Source: Aphodosoma sp051870875 (lineage in GTDB: Bacteria > Bacteroidota > Bacteroidia > Bacteroidales > Paludibacteraceae). From it: 13,753 nt of DNA. The notes below the pieces were generated by a model. The model saw nothing but the letters and a program-made list of their open reading frames with translations, searched no databases and was not told where the DNA came from. Where the stretch lies: the NCBI GenBank assembly GCA_051870875.1, contig JBJECG010000010.1, positions 1 to 13,753 on the forward strand, read 5' to 3'. A program made the position numbers and the translations under genes. Position 1 is the first letter of the stretch; each line of letters begins with the position of its first letter. Positions 6,168-13,155 of the stretch are shown piece after piece.

Positions 6168-6250
6168 CTCTGTTTTTATTTTTTTTATATATAATGTATT
6201 GTTACTATATTAGTAAGCGGCCACCTGTTTTACTTCTCTTCTTGCAAGTT

Positions 6251-6273
6251 CATCAGATGTCAACAATCTGATG
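6251..6273 (-). repeat. 8-bp perfect inverted repeat just after the GNAT gene
   Basis: CATCAGAT and ATCTGATG are separated by seven bases, immediately after the GNAT stop codon. On the minus strand no T-tract follows, so a classic intrinsic terminator is not supported. It could stabilise the mRNA end or be chance. Confidence 0.35.
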
Positions 6274-6274
6274 T

Positions 6275-6820
6275 TTACTTGATATCCACGGCTCGATAAT
6301 CATCTTTCGTCATTACATAGAAATGCTCTGTTCGTTTATCTCCAAGTGGAGATATTACATCGTTGTCGGTATGATGATATTTGAATCCTGTCTTTTTGCA
6401 AACACGCTTCGATTTTATATTTCCTTCATAATATCCGCACCATACGGCATCGAGCTTCAGCTCATTGAAACATCTCGCCAGCAAGGCTTTGACCGCTTCG
6501 GGAATCAGCTCTTGCCCCCAGTAAGGCTTGCCGATCCAATAGCCTATCTCAGCCTCGCTTTCTTTCATATTGGCGGAATGAAGACTATTGGCAAACATAA
6601 TCCCGCAACAGCCTACAGGTTCGCTTGTTTCTTTCAAAACAACGGCATAAGTTTCCGGCGCAGAAAATACAGTCCGGATGATTTCCAGACTATTTTCTAC
6701 GGATGTATGCGGCGGCCAGCCGGCAATAGGACCAATATCCGGATCACTTGCGTATTTATATAGTATTCCGGCTTCCGATTCTTGCCACGGGCGCAAAATC
6801 AATCTTTCTGTTTCAATCAT
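6275..6820 (-). CDS. GNAT family N-acetyltransferase, RimJ/RimL-like
   Basis: A complete 181-residue enzyme of the RimJ/RimL group (GNAT, Acetyltransf_3 type). It opens with the typical M-I-E-T-E-R-L-I-L-R-P-W. The substrate-side strand and acetyl-CoA loop appear as E-I-G-Y-W-I-G-K-P-Y-W-G-Q-E-L (91-105), and the conserved N-x-x-S-x-R-V-x-x-K-x-G-F is present as N-I-K-S-K-R-V-C-K-K-T-G-F (134-146). This group includes ribosomal-protein and antibiotic acetyltransferases, so the substrate cannot be told. The start codon overlaps the stop of the YciI gene (ATGA), which indicates translational coupling and confirms the start. It is intact, although the genes on both outer sides of the pair are broken. 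Confidence 0.93.
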   Translation of the reverse strand: MIETERLILRPWQESEAGILYKYASDPDIGPIAGWPPHTSVENSLEIIRTVFSAPETYAVVLKETSEPVGCCGIMFANSLHSANMKESEAEIGYWIGKPYWGQELIPEAVKALLARCFNELKLDAVWCGYYEGNIKSKRVCKKTGFKYHHTDNDVISPLGDKRTEHFYVMTKDDYRAVDIK

Positions 6821-7107
6821 ACCAGCAGTTTCTTCATATGATCATCATTAAACATTGTCGGAGTAAACTCTACAATCTGATAGTCGGCGATGCCGTTGAT
6901 GTTGAACGGGTCTTGCGCTATGATAGCGTCTACCGTTGTGCGGTTTTCAGCCTTAATCATAATCACTCCGCCCACACGAGGTGTCTGTGGACCGGAGGCA
7001 ATGAAATCGCCGGCGGCATAATGCTTGGCGAGATATTCGCGATGAGCCTGAAGGAAGCGGTCAACATCGCTCAATGATTTCTTGTACGTGAGAATAGCAA
7101 TAAACAT
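6817..7107 (-). CDS. YciI family protein
   Basis: A 96-residue protein with the YciI ferredoxin-like fold. Visible family features are the N-terminal strand F-I-A-I-L-T-Y, conserved His22 in A-H-R-E-Y-L, the S-G-P-Q-T-P-R loop, G-G-V-I-M-I-K and the D-P-F motif (residues 67-69) followed by G-I-A-D-Y-Q-I-V-E-F. Members are small cytosolic proteins of unclear role, some linked to dehalogenation-like or lactone chemistry. It is coupled to the GNAT gene by a 4-base overlap. A degraded VOC C-terminus abuts its start codon, so the ancestral order was probably VOC, YciI, GNAT, VOC. Confidence 0.92.
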   Translation of the reverse strand: MFIAILTYKKSLSDVDRFLQAHREYLAKHYAAGDFIASGPQTPRVGGVIMIKAENRTTVDAIIAQDPFNINGIADYQIVEFTPTMFNDDHMKKLLV

Positions 7108-7111
7108 AGTT

Positions 7112-7308
7112 TCTATTTTTTGAAAATGAATGTATCTCTATCAGATTCCCCTCAGGGTCGGCGATGTAACAGGTGCGCTGTCCCCACGGCATAGCCGGCG
7201 GAGCGAATACAGGTTTCGCACCCAGTGTCGTCCATGTGCATATCCATCATCCTCGTCCTTGAATGTCAGGACGTGGGTTGTGAAAAGGTCAACCGTATTG
7301 AATTGAAG
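7112..7308 (-). pseudogene. C-terminal remnant of a second VOC family gene
   Basis: On the minus strand from about 7234 a frame reads W-T-T-L-G-A-K-P-V-F-A-P-P-A-M-P-W-G-Q-R, then T-C-Y-I-A-D-P-E-G-N-L-I-E-I-H-S. This is the unmistakable C-terminal half of a VOC protein, with the Glu ligand of D-P-E-G-N-L-I-E. Upstream, about 7240-7308, the adjoining piece T-T-H-V-L-T-F-K-D-E-D-D-G-Y-A-H is in another frame, so there is a frameshift near 7236-7244. The N-terminal half of the domain is missing. The original stop was probably the TAG at 7113-7115, now one base out of frame after a run of six A's. Not functional as read. Confidence 0.8.
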
Positions 7309-7353
7309 ACGAGGTATATAGGAATTTACAATTTACGAATTATGTATATGTTT

Positions 7354-8361
7354 TTAGAGTTTGCGGTATTTCTTCAGGCTGAGTGTATTGATGGCAAACA
7401 GCAGAACGATGAACAGTATCAGTCCGCCCAGCCATGGCAGAATATCTATGAAACCTGCCCCTTGTTGCATGATGCGTTTGAGCGGATCCGCACCATAGTA
7501 CATCGGCATGAGGTAGCAGAGATTACCAAGTCCATACGGAATCATATCCAGCGGAATGATACCTGTGAAGAAAATCTGCGGGATGATAATCACCGGAATG
7601 AACTGTGCTACCTGAAACTCCCCATTGGCGAAGATAGACACCATCGCCCCCAGTTCCACAGCACATATTCCGAGCAGCAACATCACCAGCAGACATAGCC
7701 AGATGCTACCCGCCACCGGCACCTGCAAGACATAGACGGTGAAGAGCATGATGAGCACCACCTGCACCATAGCCACCACTCCGTAACCGCAGACATAGCC
7801 GCCAACGACTTGCCTGCGCCGTATGGGTGTCATCAGTAGGCGCTCAAGGGTGTTGGTAAAACGCTCGCGCACCAATGCCATACCGCTCACGATGAAGGTG
7901 AAGAAGAATGCCAAGACGGCGAGAAAGACATACGCCATCGAAGCAAAATAAGTGTCGTCCTGATTGCCGTATATGGTCTGAATAGTGATTTTTCCTGTCG
8001 GAAGTAGTTCGCTCAGTGCATCTTGAACAGCCTGAATGGCCGTTGCCGATTTGCTGTTGTTCTCCAATACACGGATATGCAATTCATATCCGTCTTGCCA
8101 TATTACGGCATCTGCCGAATCGGCATTGAGATATGTATCGGCACACATTGTGTCGGTTATGGCGATTACTTTTGCGGAAGCCCTCAGTTGCTCTGTGAAA
8201 GTTTCCGGCATATCGTAAGCGGCCACTACGGGGCGATAGCCCGAATCCCCCAAAAGCAGGTAGATAAGACTCATGATAAGGAATGGCGCAACGAGCATCA
8301 GCGCCAGCGTGCGCGGGTCATTTTTGAGTTGCTTGAGTATGCGTAAGAGTAAGGCTTTCAT
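7354..8361 (-). CDS. ABC-2 type transporter permease
   Basis: A 335-residue membrane protein from ATG 8361, which is 4 nt after the ATPase stop; an in-frame ATG at 8442 lies inside the ATPase gene and is rejected. Predicted membrane segments are about 20-38, 140-162, 190-214, 220-243, 250-270 and 307-327. A large extracytoplasmic region of about 100 residues separates the first from the rest, the layout of the ABC-2 exporter family (YhhJ/DrrB-like). The cytoplasmic R-E-R-F-T-N-T-L-E-R-L-L-M-T-P-I (165-180) is the characteristic coupling segment. It should form an exporter with the ATPase encoded just upstream. The substrate is unknown; drugs or lipids are possible for this family. Confidence 0.93.
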   Translation of the reverse strand: MKALLLRILKQLKNDPRTLALMLVAPFLIMSLIYLLLGDSGYRPVVAAYDMPETFTEQLRASAKVIAITDTMCADTYLNADSADAVIWQDGYELHIRVLENNSKSATAIQAVQDALSELLPTGKITIQTIYGNQDDTYFASMAYVFLAVLAFFFTFIVSGMALVRERFTNTLERLLMTPIRRRQVVGGYVCGYGVVAMVQVVLIMLFTVYVLQVPVAGSIWLCLLVMLLLGICAVELGAMVSIFANGEFQVAQFIPVIIIPQIFFTGIIPLDMIPYGLGNLCYLMPMYYGADPLKRIMQQGAGFIDILPWLGGLILFIVLLFAINTLSLKKYRKL

Positions 8362-8365
8362 AAGT

Positions 8366-9064
8366 TTATGCACGGATAAATAGTTCTTCAATATGCCCCG
8401 ATCGGGTGCTTTGGAGCAAGTTCTCGATAGTGTCGTAGGCAATGAGTCGCCCGTGGTTGATGAGTGCGGCTTGGTCGCATTCGTTCACCTCGTCCATCAC
8501 ATGCGTGCTGACGAGCAAGGTCTTGCCGTCGGCGCGCCATTGGGCAAACTGCTGCCATATACTTCGCCGAAGGACGGGGTCGATACCCACTGTCGGCTCA
8601 TCCAAGAGGAGTATATCGGGGTCGTTTATGGTCGCCACCGCCAGCGACAAGCGTTTTTTCATACCGCCCGAAAATTTCGCCACATGTTTGTCGCGGTCTG
8701 CCTCCAGCCCGACGAGTTGGAGAGCCTCATCTGCACGTCGGCGGAAAGTCTTGCGGTCGATTCCATACAAGCCCGCAAAGAAAGCGAGGTTGTCTATCGC
8801 CGACAAGTTGTCATACAATGCATCCTGCTGCGGCATGAATCCGATATGTGACAGCAGTTGCCGATTGGGAACGATGGTATCCGCAATCCGTACCGAGCCG
8901 CTATCGGCGGGAATAGCACCCAAGATGATACGGATAAGGGTGGTCTTGCCGGAACCGGACGGACCCAACAAGCAGACAATCTTTCCCTGCGGAATGTGCA
9001 GACTAATATCGTTTAGCACGCATTGCTTATCGAATGATTTGCAGATATGAAAAATGTCAACCAT
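8366..9064 (-). CDS. ABC transporter ATP-binding protein
   Basis: A 232-residue nucleotide-binding subunit. The Walker A motif G-P-S-G-S-G-K-T-T is at 34-42, the Q-loop near Q79-Q80, the signature F-S-G-G-M-K-K-R at 131-138, and Walker B I-L-L-L-D-E-P with catalytic E156 at 151-157, followed by the D-loop and the switch histidine in S-T-H-V-M-D-E. All ATPase residues are present. The family (CcmA/NatA/DrrA-like) powers ABC-2 exporters, and the permease gene follows after 4 nt. Its ATG lies 13 nt downstream of the stop of a 38-codon small gene. It is part of the DJ-1 operon whose promoter lies near 10360. Confidence 0.95.
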   Translation of the reverse strand: MVDIFHICKSFDKQCVLNDISLHIPQGKIVCLLGPSGSGKTTLIRIILGAIPADSGSVRIADTIVPNRQLLSHIGFMPQQDALYDNLSAIDNLAFFAGLYGIDRKTFRRRADEALQLVGLEADRDKHVAKFSGGMKKRLSLAVATINDPDILLLDEPTVGIDPVLRRSIWQQFAQWRADGKTLLVSTHVMDEVNECDQAALINHGRLIAYDTIENLLQSTRSGHIEELFIRA

Positions 9065-9077
9065 AATTAACTTTTGA

Positions 9078-9194
9078 TTATTTGTTTTTTTTGCACTGGA
9101 CGGGCAAGTTGCATAACCCGATGAAGGAGGCTATCAGTACGGTGGAGAGGCTGAGGAAACTGAAGTCGAGGATTAGTATTTCTGTTTCTATCAT
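9078..9194 (-). CDS. Small hydrophobic peptide, 38 residues, in the DJ-1/ABC operon
   Basis: A small ORF starting 2 nt after the stop of the zinc-ribbon/DJ-1 gene and ending 13 nt before the ATPase start. It begins M-I-E-T-E-I-L-I-L-D-F and has one hydrophobic stretch of about 17 residues (L-S-T-V-L-I-A-S-F-I-G-L around the centre), then a short polar tail ending C-K-K-N-K. That is the build of a single-pass membrane peptide. The tight spacing on both sides is the main reason to believe it. It might be a small subunit of the ABC exporter or a remnant of a larger membrane gene. No family is recognised. Confidence 0.5.
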   Translation of the reverse strand: MIETEILILDFSFLSLSTVLIASFIGLCNLPVQCKKNK

Positions 9195-9196
9195 AA

Positions 9197-10093
9197 TTAC
9201 TGTTCTCCTTGTGCAGGAAACAGCGTGCAGAACCCTTGTTTGTTAAACAGGTAGTACATTTCTATGCGCTCCGGCGTATCGTTTTCAAGCAAAAGAAGAA
9301 GTTCTTTCGCAAATTCGAGGGTTGCAGAGCCGTTCGCCGTCACGATGTTCCTGTCGCTTACTGCCTGTGCATGGATGTATCCTTCAGGATTGGTATAGTT
9401 TTCACCTCCCCATAATTTCAATTGCTCCAGCCCGTTACCAGTGTGTCTGACGGCATTAAGAAAACCACACTTTGCCATAAACGAAGCTCCGTTGCAGATA
9501 GCACCTACAATCTTGCCTTCTTCAATGGCTTTCCGGACAATCGGCACAACCTGTCCGGCAATCGGTGTAGTCCAGCCGAAACCTCCGATAAGCACCAATG
9601 CCGCATAATCGTCGGGCATCGTGTCGAATGAATAATCCGGCAAGGTTTGGAAACCACCGATGGATTTGACAGGCTCCATTGTCGGGGCGACAACTTTGTT
9701 GACGTACTTCGGATTTTCTTTCAGAGCATACTCATCGGATGCGATTGCCTGTGCGAGAAACACAACCTCATGCGCCGCATAGTCCGGCAGAAGTATATAA
9801 AGGATTTCGTTGCTCATAAAGTTATTTTTTTTCCATCGTTTGAGGTGAGGGAAGAACTGGCGCATCATTTCCTTTGCCTGTTCTATTGTCAGTTTCTGTC
9901 CCGATTGCCTGTTGATTTCATCCATGAACTGGGCGCAGTGGTCAATCATCTGCTCCATAGTCATATTCTGCGTAAACTTGCCGTCCTTGTAGCAGTAGAT
10001 GCAGTAATCTTCGTTTGGCGTGCCATCGGCATTTGTGCCGAGTATTTCATTTTTGAGCGGCATTCCGCAGCTCTGACAGAATTTCATTTCCAT
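9197..10093 (-). CDS. Zinc-ribbon domain fused to DJ-1/PfpI family protein
   Basis: A 298-residue reading frame from ATG 10093. Residues 1-90 are a zinc-ribbon protein: C6-x-x-C9 and C31-x-x-C34, then the helical T-M-E-Q-M-I-D and the family end F-F-P-H-L-K-R-W-K-K. Residues 93-298 are a complete DJ-1/PfpI protein starting at its own internal ATG (9817): Glu17 in Y-A-A-H-E and nucleophile Cys108 in A-I-C-N-G-A, numbered from that ATG. DJ-1/PfpI proteins act as chaperones, glyoxalases or peptidases; which applies here is unknown. In my knowledge the two parts are normally separate proteins. The join falls on a run of eight A's (9825-9832) and one base more or less would separate them. First gene of the operon that includes the ABC exporter. 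Confidence 0.85.
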   Translation of the reverse strand: MEMKFCQSCGMPLKNEILGTNADGTPNEDYCIYCYKDGKFTQNMTMEQMIDHCAQFMDEINRQSGQKLTIEQAKEMMRQFFPHLKRWKKNNFMSNEILYILLPDYAAHEVVFLAQAIASDEYALKENPKYVNKVVAPTMEPVKSIGGFQTLPDYSFDTMPDDYAALVLIGGFGWTTPIAGQVVPIVRKAIEEGKIVGAICNGASFMAKCGFLNAVRHTGNGLEQLKLWGGENYTNPEGYIHAQAVSDRNIVTANGSATLEFAKELLLLLENDTPERIEMYYLFNKQGFCTLFPAQGEQ

Positions 10094-10173
10094 TGTTATC
10101 TTTCTTTTTTGCCCGTCAGTCCTTATAGGGCAGATTATTAAAAGCAGAAGCGCAGACTGCCAATGCAACACTC

Positions 10174-10292
10174 TAAGTCGAAGGTCGTAGGAAACCTAAT
10201 GCACGAATGTAGTATAGCAGCCCACGCTATATGCGTGAGAACCACTATGCCATCTTTGTGCAGTGTCTTGAATTTCCTACGTTCTCGACTTA
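10174..10292 (-). promoter_or_regulatory. 119-nt long imperfect hairpin in the leader of the DJ-1/ABC operon
   Basis: TAAGTCGA (10174-10181) pairs with TCGACTTA at the far end, and CGTAGGAAA (10186-10194) with TTTCCTACG (10273-10281). Inside, TGCAC (10200-10204) pairs with GTGCA (10258-10262), TATAG with CTATG, and CCCACGC with GCGTGAG around the loop TATAT. The whole segment folds as one rod. It lies between the predicted promoter and the first start codon, about 80 nt upstream of ATG 10093, so it would be transcribed as part of the leader. It may be a cis-regulatory RNA, a processed small RNA, or a miniature inverted-repeat element. I do not recognise a named RNA class. Confidence 0.7.
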
Positions 10293-10354
10293 CAAGAGAG
10301 CATACCGCTTCTTATTTTTTGTATGTCTGGGATAGAGTTGCCTCAATCCGAATA

Positions 10355-10362
10355 CAAAGGTA
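10355..10362 (-). promoter_or_regulatory. Bacteroidetes -7 promoter element for the DJ-1/ABC operon
   Basis: The minus strand reads TACCTTTG, matching TAnnTTTG. No TTTG stands at the usual -33 position; instead a TGTTGGCGATA element lies there (10383-10393). Initiation would fall near 10348 and give a leader of about 255 nt that contains the long hairpin. Confidence 0.55.
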
Positions 10363-10382
10363 GTGAATATCCTGTAAAAGTC

Positions 10383-10393
10383 TATCGCCAACA
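10383..10393. promoter_or_regulatory. TATCGCCAACA element, possible operator near the promoter
   Basis: The 11-bp word TATCGCCAACA stands here on the plus strand. Its exact reverse complement occurs at 10532-10542 and a near copy (TATCGCCACA) at 10514-10523. This copy covers the -35 to -45 region of the predicted promoter, where an activator or repressor could act. Confidence 0.35.
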
Positions 10394-10513
10394 GGTGAAA
10401 TCTATGTCTCAAGGTTCATTTTCTCTCTTTTTGTACTTCTATGGTTTCGCCAAACGTTCAAAAACCTGTTTTATAGCGGTAAAAAATAATTCATTGACAA
10501 CATCATGAGGAGC

Positions 10514-10542
10514 TATCGCCACATATTGGAATGTTGGCGATA
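10514..10542. repeat. Inverted repeat built from two copies of the TATCGCCA element
   Basis: TATCGCCA-CAT and ATGT-TGGCGATA face each other around a short loop, forming an 8 + 3 bp stem with one bulged base. It shares its word with 10383-10393, about 140 bases away. It has no T-tract, so it is more like a protein-binding site than a terminator. Confidence 0.4.
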
Positions 10543-10791
10543 TAATTTAGTTCGTGCTTATGCAAATAGTCCGTCACCACTCCCCAATATTATCCGATGA
10601 AAATTCTTGGCGTATAGGCAGACACTTTCCTGCTATCCTGCAATATCGGACTGTCAAACAGATTAATAAACTCAACTAACAGTCAGCAACGTCAAGACCG
10701 TTTTTAATGGCAATGTTGCAGAATAATAATTTGTTGAACTCACATCGTCTTCTCTGTCATTGGGATATTCTGGCGTGATGGCTTGCGGGTG
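10543..10791. other. Non-coding stretch, no gene recognised
   Basis: The larger gap between genes runs from 10094 to 10888. Its first half holds the leader, promoter and repeat elements listed separately. In this second half no frame on either strand is open long enough to support a gene. Two short minus-strand open pieces (about 10640-10790) have protein-like composition but stop repeatedly and match nothing I know; they may be remains of a decayed gene. Confidence 0.5.
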
Positions 10792-10838
10792 AAAAAGTTG
10801 GCGTAACGTATCGTGATGATGCGTTACGCCAACTTTTT
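10792..10838 (-). terminator. Intrinsic terminator with perfect 17-bp stem
   Basis: AAAAAGTTGGCGTAACG and its exact reverse complement flank a 13-base loop. On the minus strand the stem is GC-rich in its inner part and ends in TTTTT, and it begins 50 nt after the stop codon of the exonuclease gene. The symmetric A and T tracts mean it could stop transcription from either direction. It ends the tsaC-to-exonuclease unit. Confidence 0.85.
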
Positions 10839-10888
10839 AGTGTGAGGTTTTGGGAGCACTCTCGTTTGTCCGGAAAGAGGCCCTGCGG

Positions 10889-11689
10889 TTATTTTTTGTC
10901 GTTCGTTGCCGGTTGTGTCTTGTATTCCTGTTTCATGCGCAGACGTATGTTGGTGAGGACTTTTTTTGTGTAGAGGGGGAAGTCGCCGTCCATCATCCAT
11001 GAGAAATATGACGGCTCTGCACGCAATACCTCTTCCACGGTACGTCCTTTGTGTTTGCCGAAGTTGAATACTTCCTGGTTGTTGTCATTGTAAACAATGC
11101 GTCCTGCATAGTCGGCATTACGGTTGTACGATGTGAATTTCGACAGAAAATCCACATCGTTTTGCAGTGACGGGTAGTGGTCGAGCTGAGCCTTGAGTAC
11201 TTCGTATGTGGCGCGGGTGTCGGCATCTGCGCTATGGGCATTGTCCAGGTCGGCATGGCAGTAGAACTGGTATGCCGCTTCAAGGGTGCGCTTTTCCATT
11301 TTGTGGAATATTACCTGTACGTCTATAAATCTGCGTGCCGAGAAGTCTATGTCGACATCGGCTCTGATAAACTCTTCGGCCAGCAGAGGCACATCAAATG
11401 AATTTGAATTGTAACCTGCTATGTCACAACCTTTGAAATCGTTGGCTATGTTCTGTGCCAGCTGTTTGAATGTTGGGCAGTCTGCAACATCGGCATCTGT
11501 TATGTGGTGTATGGCCGTGGATTGTTCCGGAATATGCATCCCGGGGTTTACTCTGTAACGTTTGCTCTCTTCATTGCCGTTGGGATACACCTTGAGGTAC
11601 GCTATCTCTATTATGCGGTCATGGCTGATGTTGATGCCCGTAGTTTCAAGGTCGAAAAATACGATCGGATTCTTTAAGTTGAGTTTCAT
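10889..11689 (-). CDS. DnaQ-like 3'-5' exonuclease with ExoX-type C-terminal domain
   Basis: A 266-residue DEDDh exonuclease. The metal-binding residues are D13 and E15 (F-F-D-L-E-T-T-G), D99 (Y-N-S-N-S-F-D) and H152/D157 (A-H-S-A-D-A-D). Residues about 207-250 (F-N-F-G-K-H-K-G-R-T, then Y-F-S-W-M-M) form the small ExoX-like C-terminal domain often attached to Bacteroidetes DnaQ-like proteins. It should degrade DNA from the 3' end; whether it proofreads with DNA polymerase III or acts in repair cannot be told. It follows the glycosyl-phosphate transferase gene after 34 nt and is the last gene before the terminator. Composition is ordinary and all motifs are complete, so it belongs to the conserved block. 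Confidence 0.95.
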   Translation of the reverse strand: MKLNLKNPIVFFDLETTGINISHDRIIEIAYLKVYPNGNEESKRYRVNPGMHIPEQSTAIHHITDADVADCPTFKQLAQNIANDFKGCDIAGYNSNSFDVPLLAEEFIRADVDIDFSARRFIDVQVIFHKMEKRTLEAAYQFYCHADLDNAHSADADTRATYEVLKAQLDHYPSLQNDVDFLSKFTSYNRNADYAGRIVYNDNNQEVFNFGKHKGRTVEEVLRAEPSYFSWMMDGDFPLYTKKVLTNIRLRMKQEYKTQPATNDKK

Positions 11690-11723
11690 GTTTCCTGTAT
11701 TAGGTTATAGTAAATCTGTACGG

Positions 11724-13133
11724 TCATTGCCCTTCTCCGTTCAATATTGTGCCTATGCTGAACAGCATTATTTTCAAGTCAAGCGTCAGGCTCATATTTT
11801 CTATGTAGACAATATCATAGTCAAGCCGCCGGACCATCTTTTCGAGGGTGTCGGTGTAACCCACACGTATCGGCCCCCAGGATAGCAGTCCGGGACGGAC
11901 TTTGTAGACAAGCGGATAGTATGGAGCCACTTCCTCTATCTGGTTGATGTAGAAACGTCGTTCCGGACGTGGCCCGACTACCGACATGTCACCGCGTATT
12001 ATGTTCCACAATTGGGGCAGCTCGTCGAGTCTGTAGCGGCGCATTGTACGGCCGAACGGGGTGATGCGTGGGTCGTTCTGTCTGCTCAGACATGGTCCCG
12101 CTTTTTCTGCATCGGTGTACATTGTGCGGAATTTGTATATGTAAAACGGCTTGCCGTCCAACCCTATACGTTCCTGTTTGTAGAATACGGGGCCTTTGCT
12201 GTCAGACTTGATACGGATGGATAAAAACAGCAGCAACGGCGAAAGTATGACTGCGAGAATTGATGAGGCCGTTATGTCGAATGCCCGTTTGACGGACTGT
12301 TGCCATGCCGGAGTGGCCAGATTGGTTATATTGATGAACGGGCCGGACGTAAGGTTGCGGATGGTGGTGTTGCCGGTTATCAGACCCATTTTGTCAGGTA
12401 CAATATCTATTTCGACTTTATTGGGTATAAGCCGGTTGATGATGGCGAACATTTCGGTGTCCGATACGTTGTCAATGGCTATTATTACTATCGATACATT
12501 GAATTCTTTGATGATTGTGTCTATTTTGTCTGGAGTCCCCAATATCATGTCGGCGGGGATTGATGGGTCCGGTGTCTTGTCGGTGATGTATCCTGCCAGA
12601 TGCCGGCAATGGATGGTTTTTGAATTGTCCAGATATGATTTCGCATGTCCGGCCAGATTGCCGGCTCCTACAATCACTACATTATAGAACGAAATGCCCT
12701 GCTTTTCCCTGGCGAATATTATGAGCGTGTAGGAGAGTCGGATAGCGTAAGTGACAGTGAAAAAAAGAAACCATAATATGAAGAACGAGTAGATATAGGC
12801 TTTGTAAGAAACAGCTTTGTCATCGGTGAGCATGACAAAGTATATCACCATGGATATGAAAAACGAGGCAACAAGTGTTGTGATGCATTCATCTACACGC
12901 GACAGCGGTTTGCGTTTGTTGTAGATGCCGGACAGATAGTGAATGCACGTGGCTGTAACCGGAAATGCGAAGAGCGACAGTATCAGGTTATACGATGGTG
13001 CTTGCCACAACCATCCGTTTGCACCGAGAGCCATGTCATTGATTGCAAAACGGTAGGCATAGAAGAGAAGCCATACTGTTATGGCAGCTGCAATGTCCAA
13101 TGTCAGTGCGATGTATATGTTCTTGTGGTTCAT
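11724..13133 (-). CDS. Polyprenyl-phosphate hexose-1-phosphate transferase (exopolysaccharide initiating enzyme)
   Basis: A 469-residue inner-membrane enzyme that transfers a sugar-1-phosphate from a UDP-sugar to undecaprenyl phosphate, the first step of capsule, exopolysaccharide or O-antigen synthesis. The N-terminal part has about four membrane helices (10-30, 47-70, 86-102, 112-140). A Rossmann-like domain follows (V-V-I-V-G-A-G-N-L-A-G, 152-162). The C-terminal catalytic domain begins at K282-R283 with a re-entrant helix (286-308) and contains K-F-R-T-M (334-338) and the D370-E371 dyad in R-L-D-E-L-P-Q-L-W-N, then V-V-G-P-R-P. The length matches the WbaJ/WbaP-like family. No other glycan genes are in the window. 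It starts 22 nt after the tsaC stop. Confidence 0.93.
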   Translation of the reverse strand: MNHKNIYIALTLDIAAAITVWLLFYAYRFAINDMALGANGWLWQAPSYNLILSLFAFPVTATCIHYLSGIYNKRKPLSRVDECITTLVASFFISMVIYFVMLTDDKAVSYKAYIYSFFILWFLFFTVTYAIRLSYTLIIFAREKQGISFYNVVIVGAGNLAGHAKSYLDNSKTIHCRHLAGYITDKTPDPSIPADMILGTPDKIDTIIKEFNVSIVIIAIDNVSDTEMFAIINRLIPNKVEIDIVPDKMGLITGNTTIRNLTSGPFINITNLATPAWQQSVKRAFDITASSILAVILSPLLLFLSIRIKSDSKGPVFYKQERIGLDGKPFYIYKFRTMYTDAEKAGPCLSRQNDPRITPFGRTMRRYRLDELPQLWNIIRGDMSVVGPRPERRFYINQIEEVAPYYPLVYKVRPGLLSWGPIRVGYTDTLEKMVRRLDYDIVYIENMSLTLDLKIMLFSIGTILNGEGQ

Positions 13134-13155
13134 TCGTATTACGGCTGTTGGTCTT

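Noticed and set aside
6251..6273. Inverted repeat after the GNAT gene as an intrinsic terminator
   Set aside because: No T-tract follows the stem on the transcribed strand, so only an inverted repeat is claimed.
8362..8442. Upstream in-frame ATG that would lengthen the permease by 27 residues
   Set aside because: The extension overlaps the ATPase coding region and has no family resemblance. ATG 8361, 4 nt after the ATPase stop, gives a normal ABC-2 N-terminus.
8393..9050. Long plus-strand frames of 152 and 202 codons
   Set aside because: They are antisense to the ABC ATPase gene, whose Walker A, signature and Walker B motifs are all present on the minus strand.
10174..10292. The long hairpin as a retron RNA, CRISPR part or tRNA-like gene
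   Set aside because: No reverse transcriptase, Cas gene or repeated spacer units occur in the window, and no cloverleaf with an anticodon arm can be drawn.
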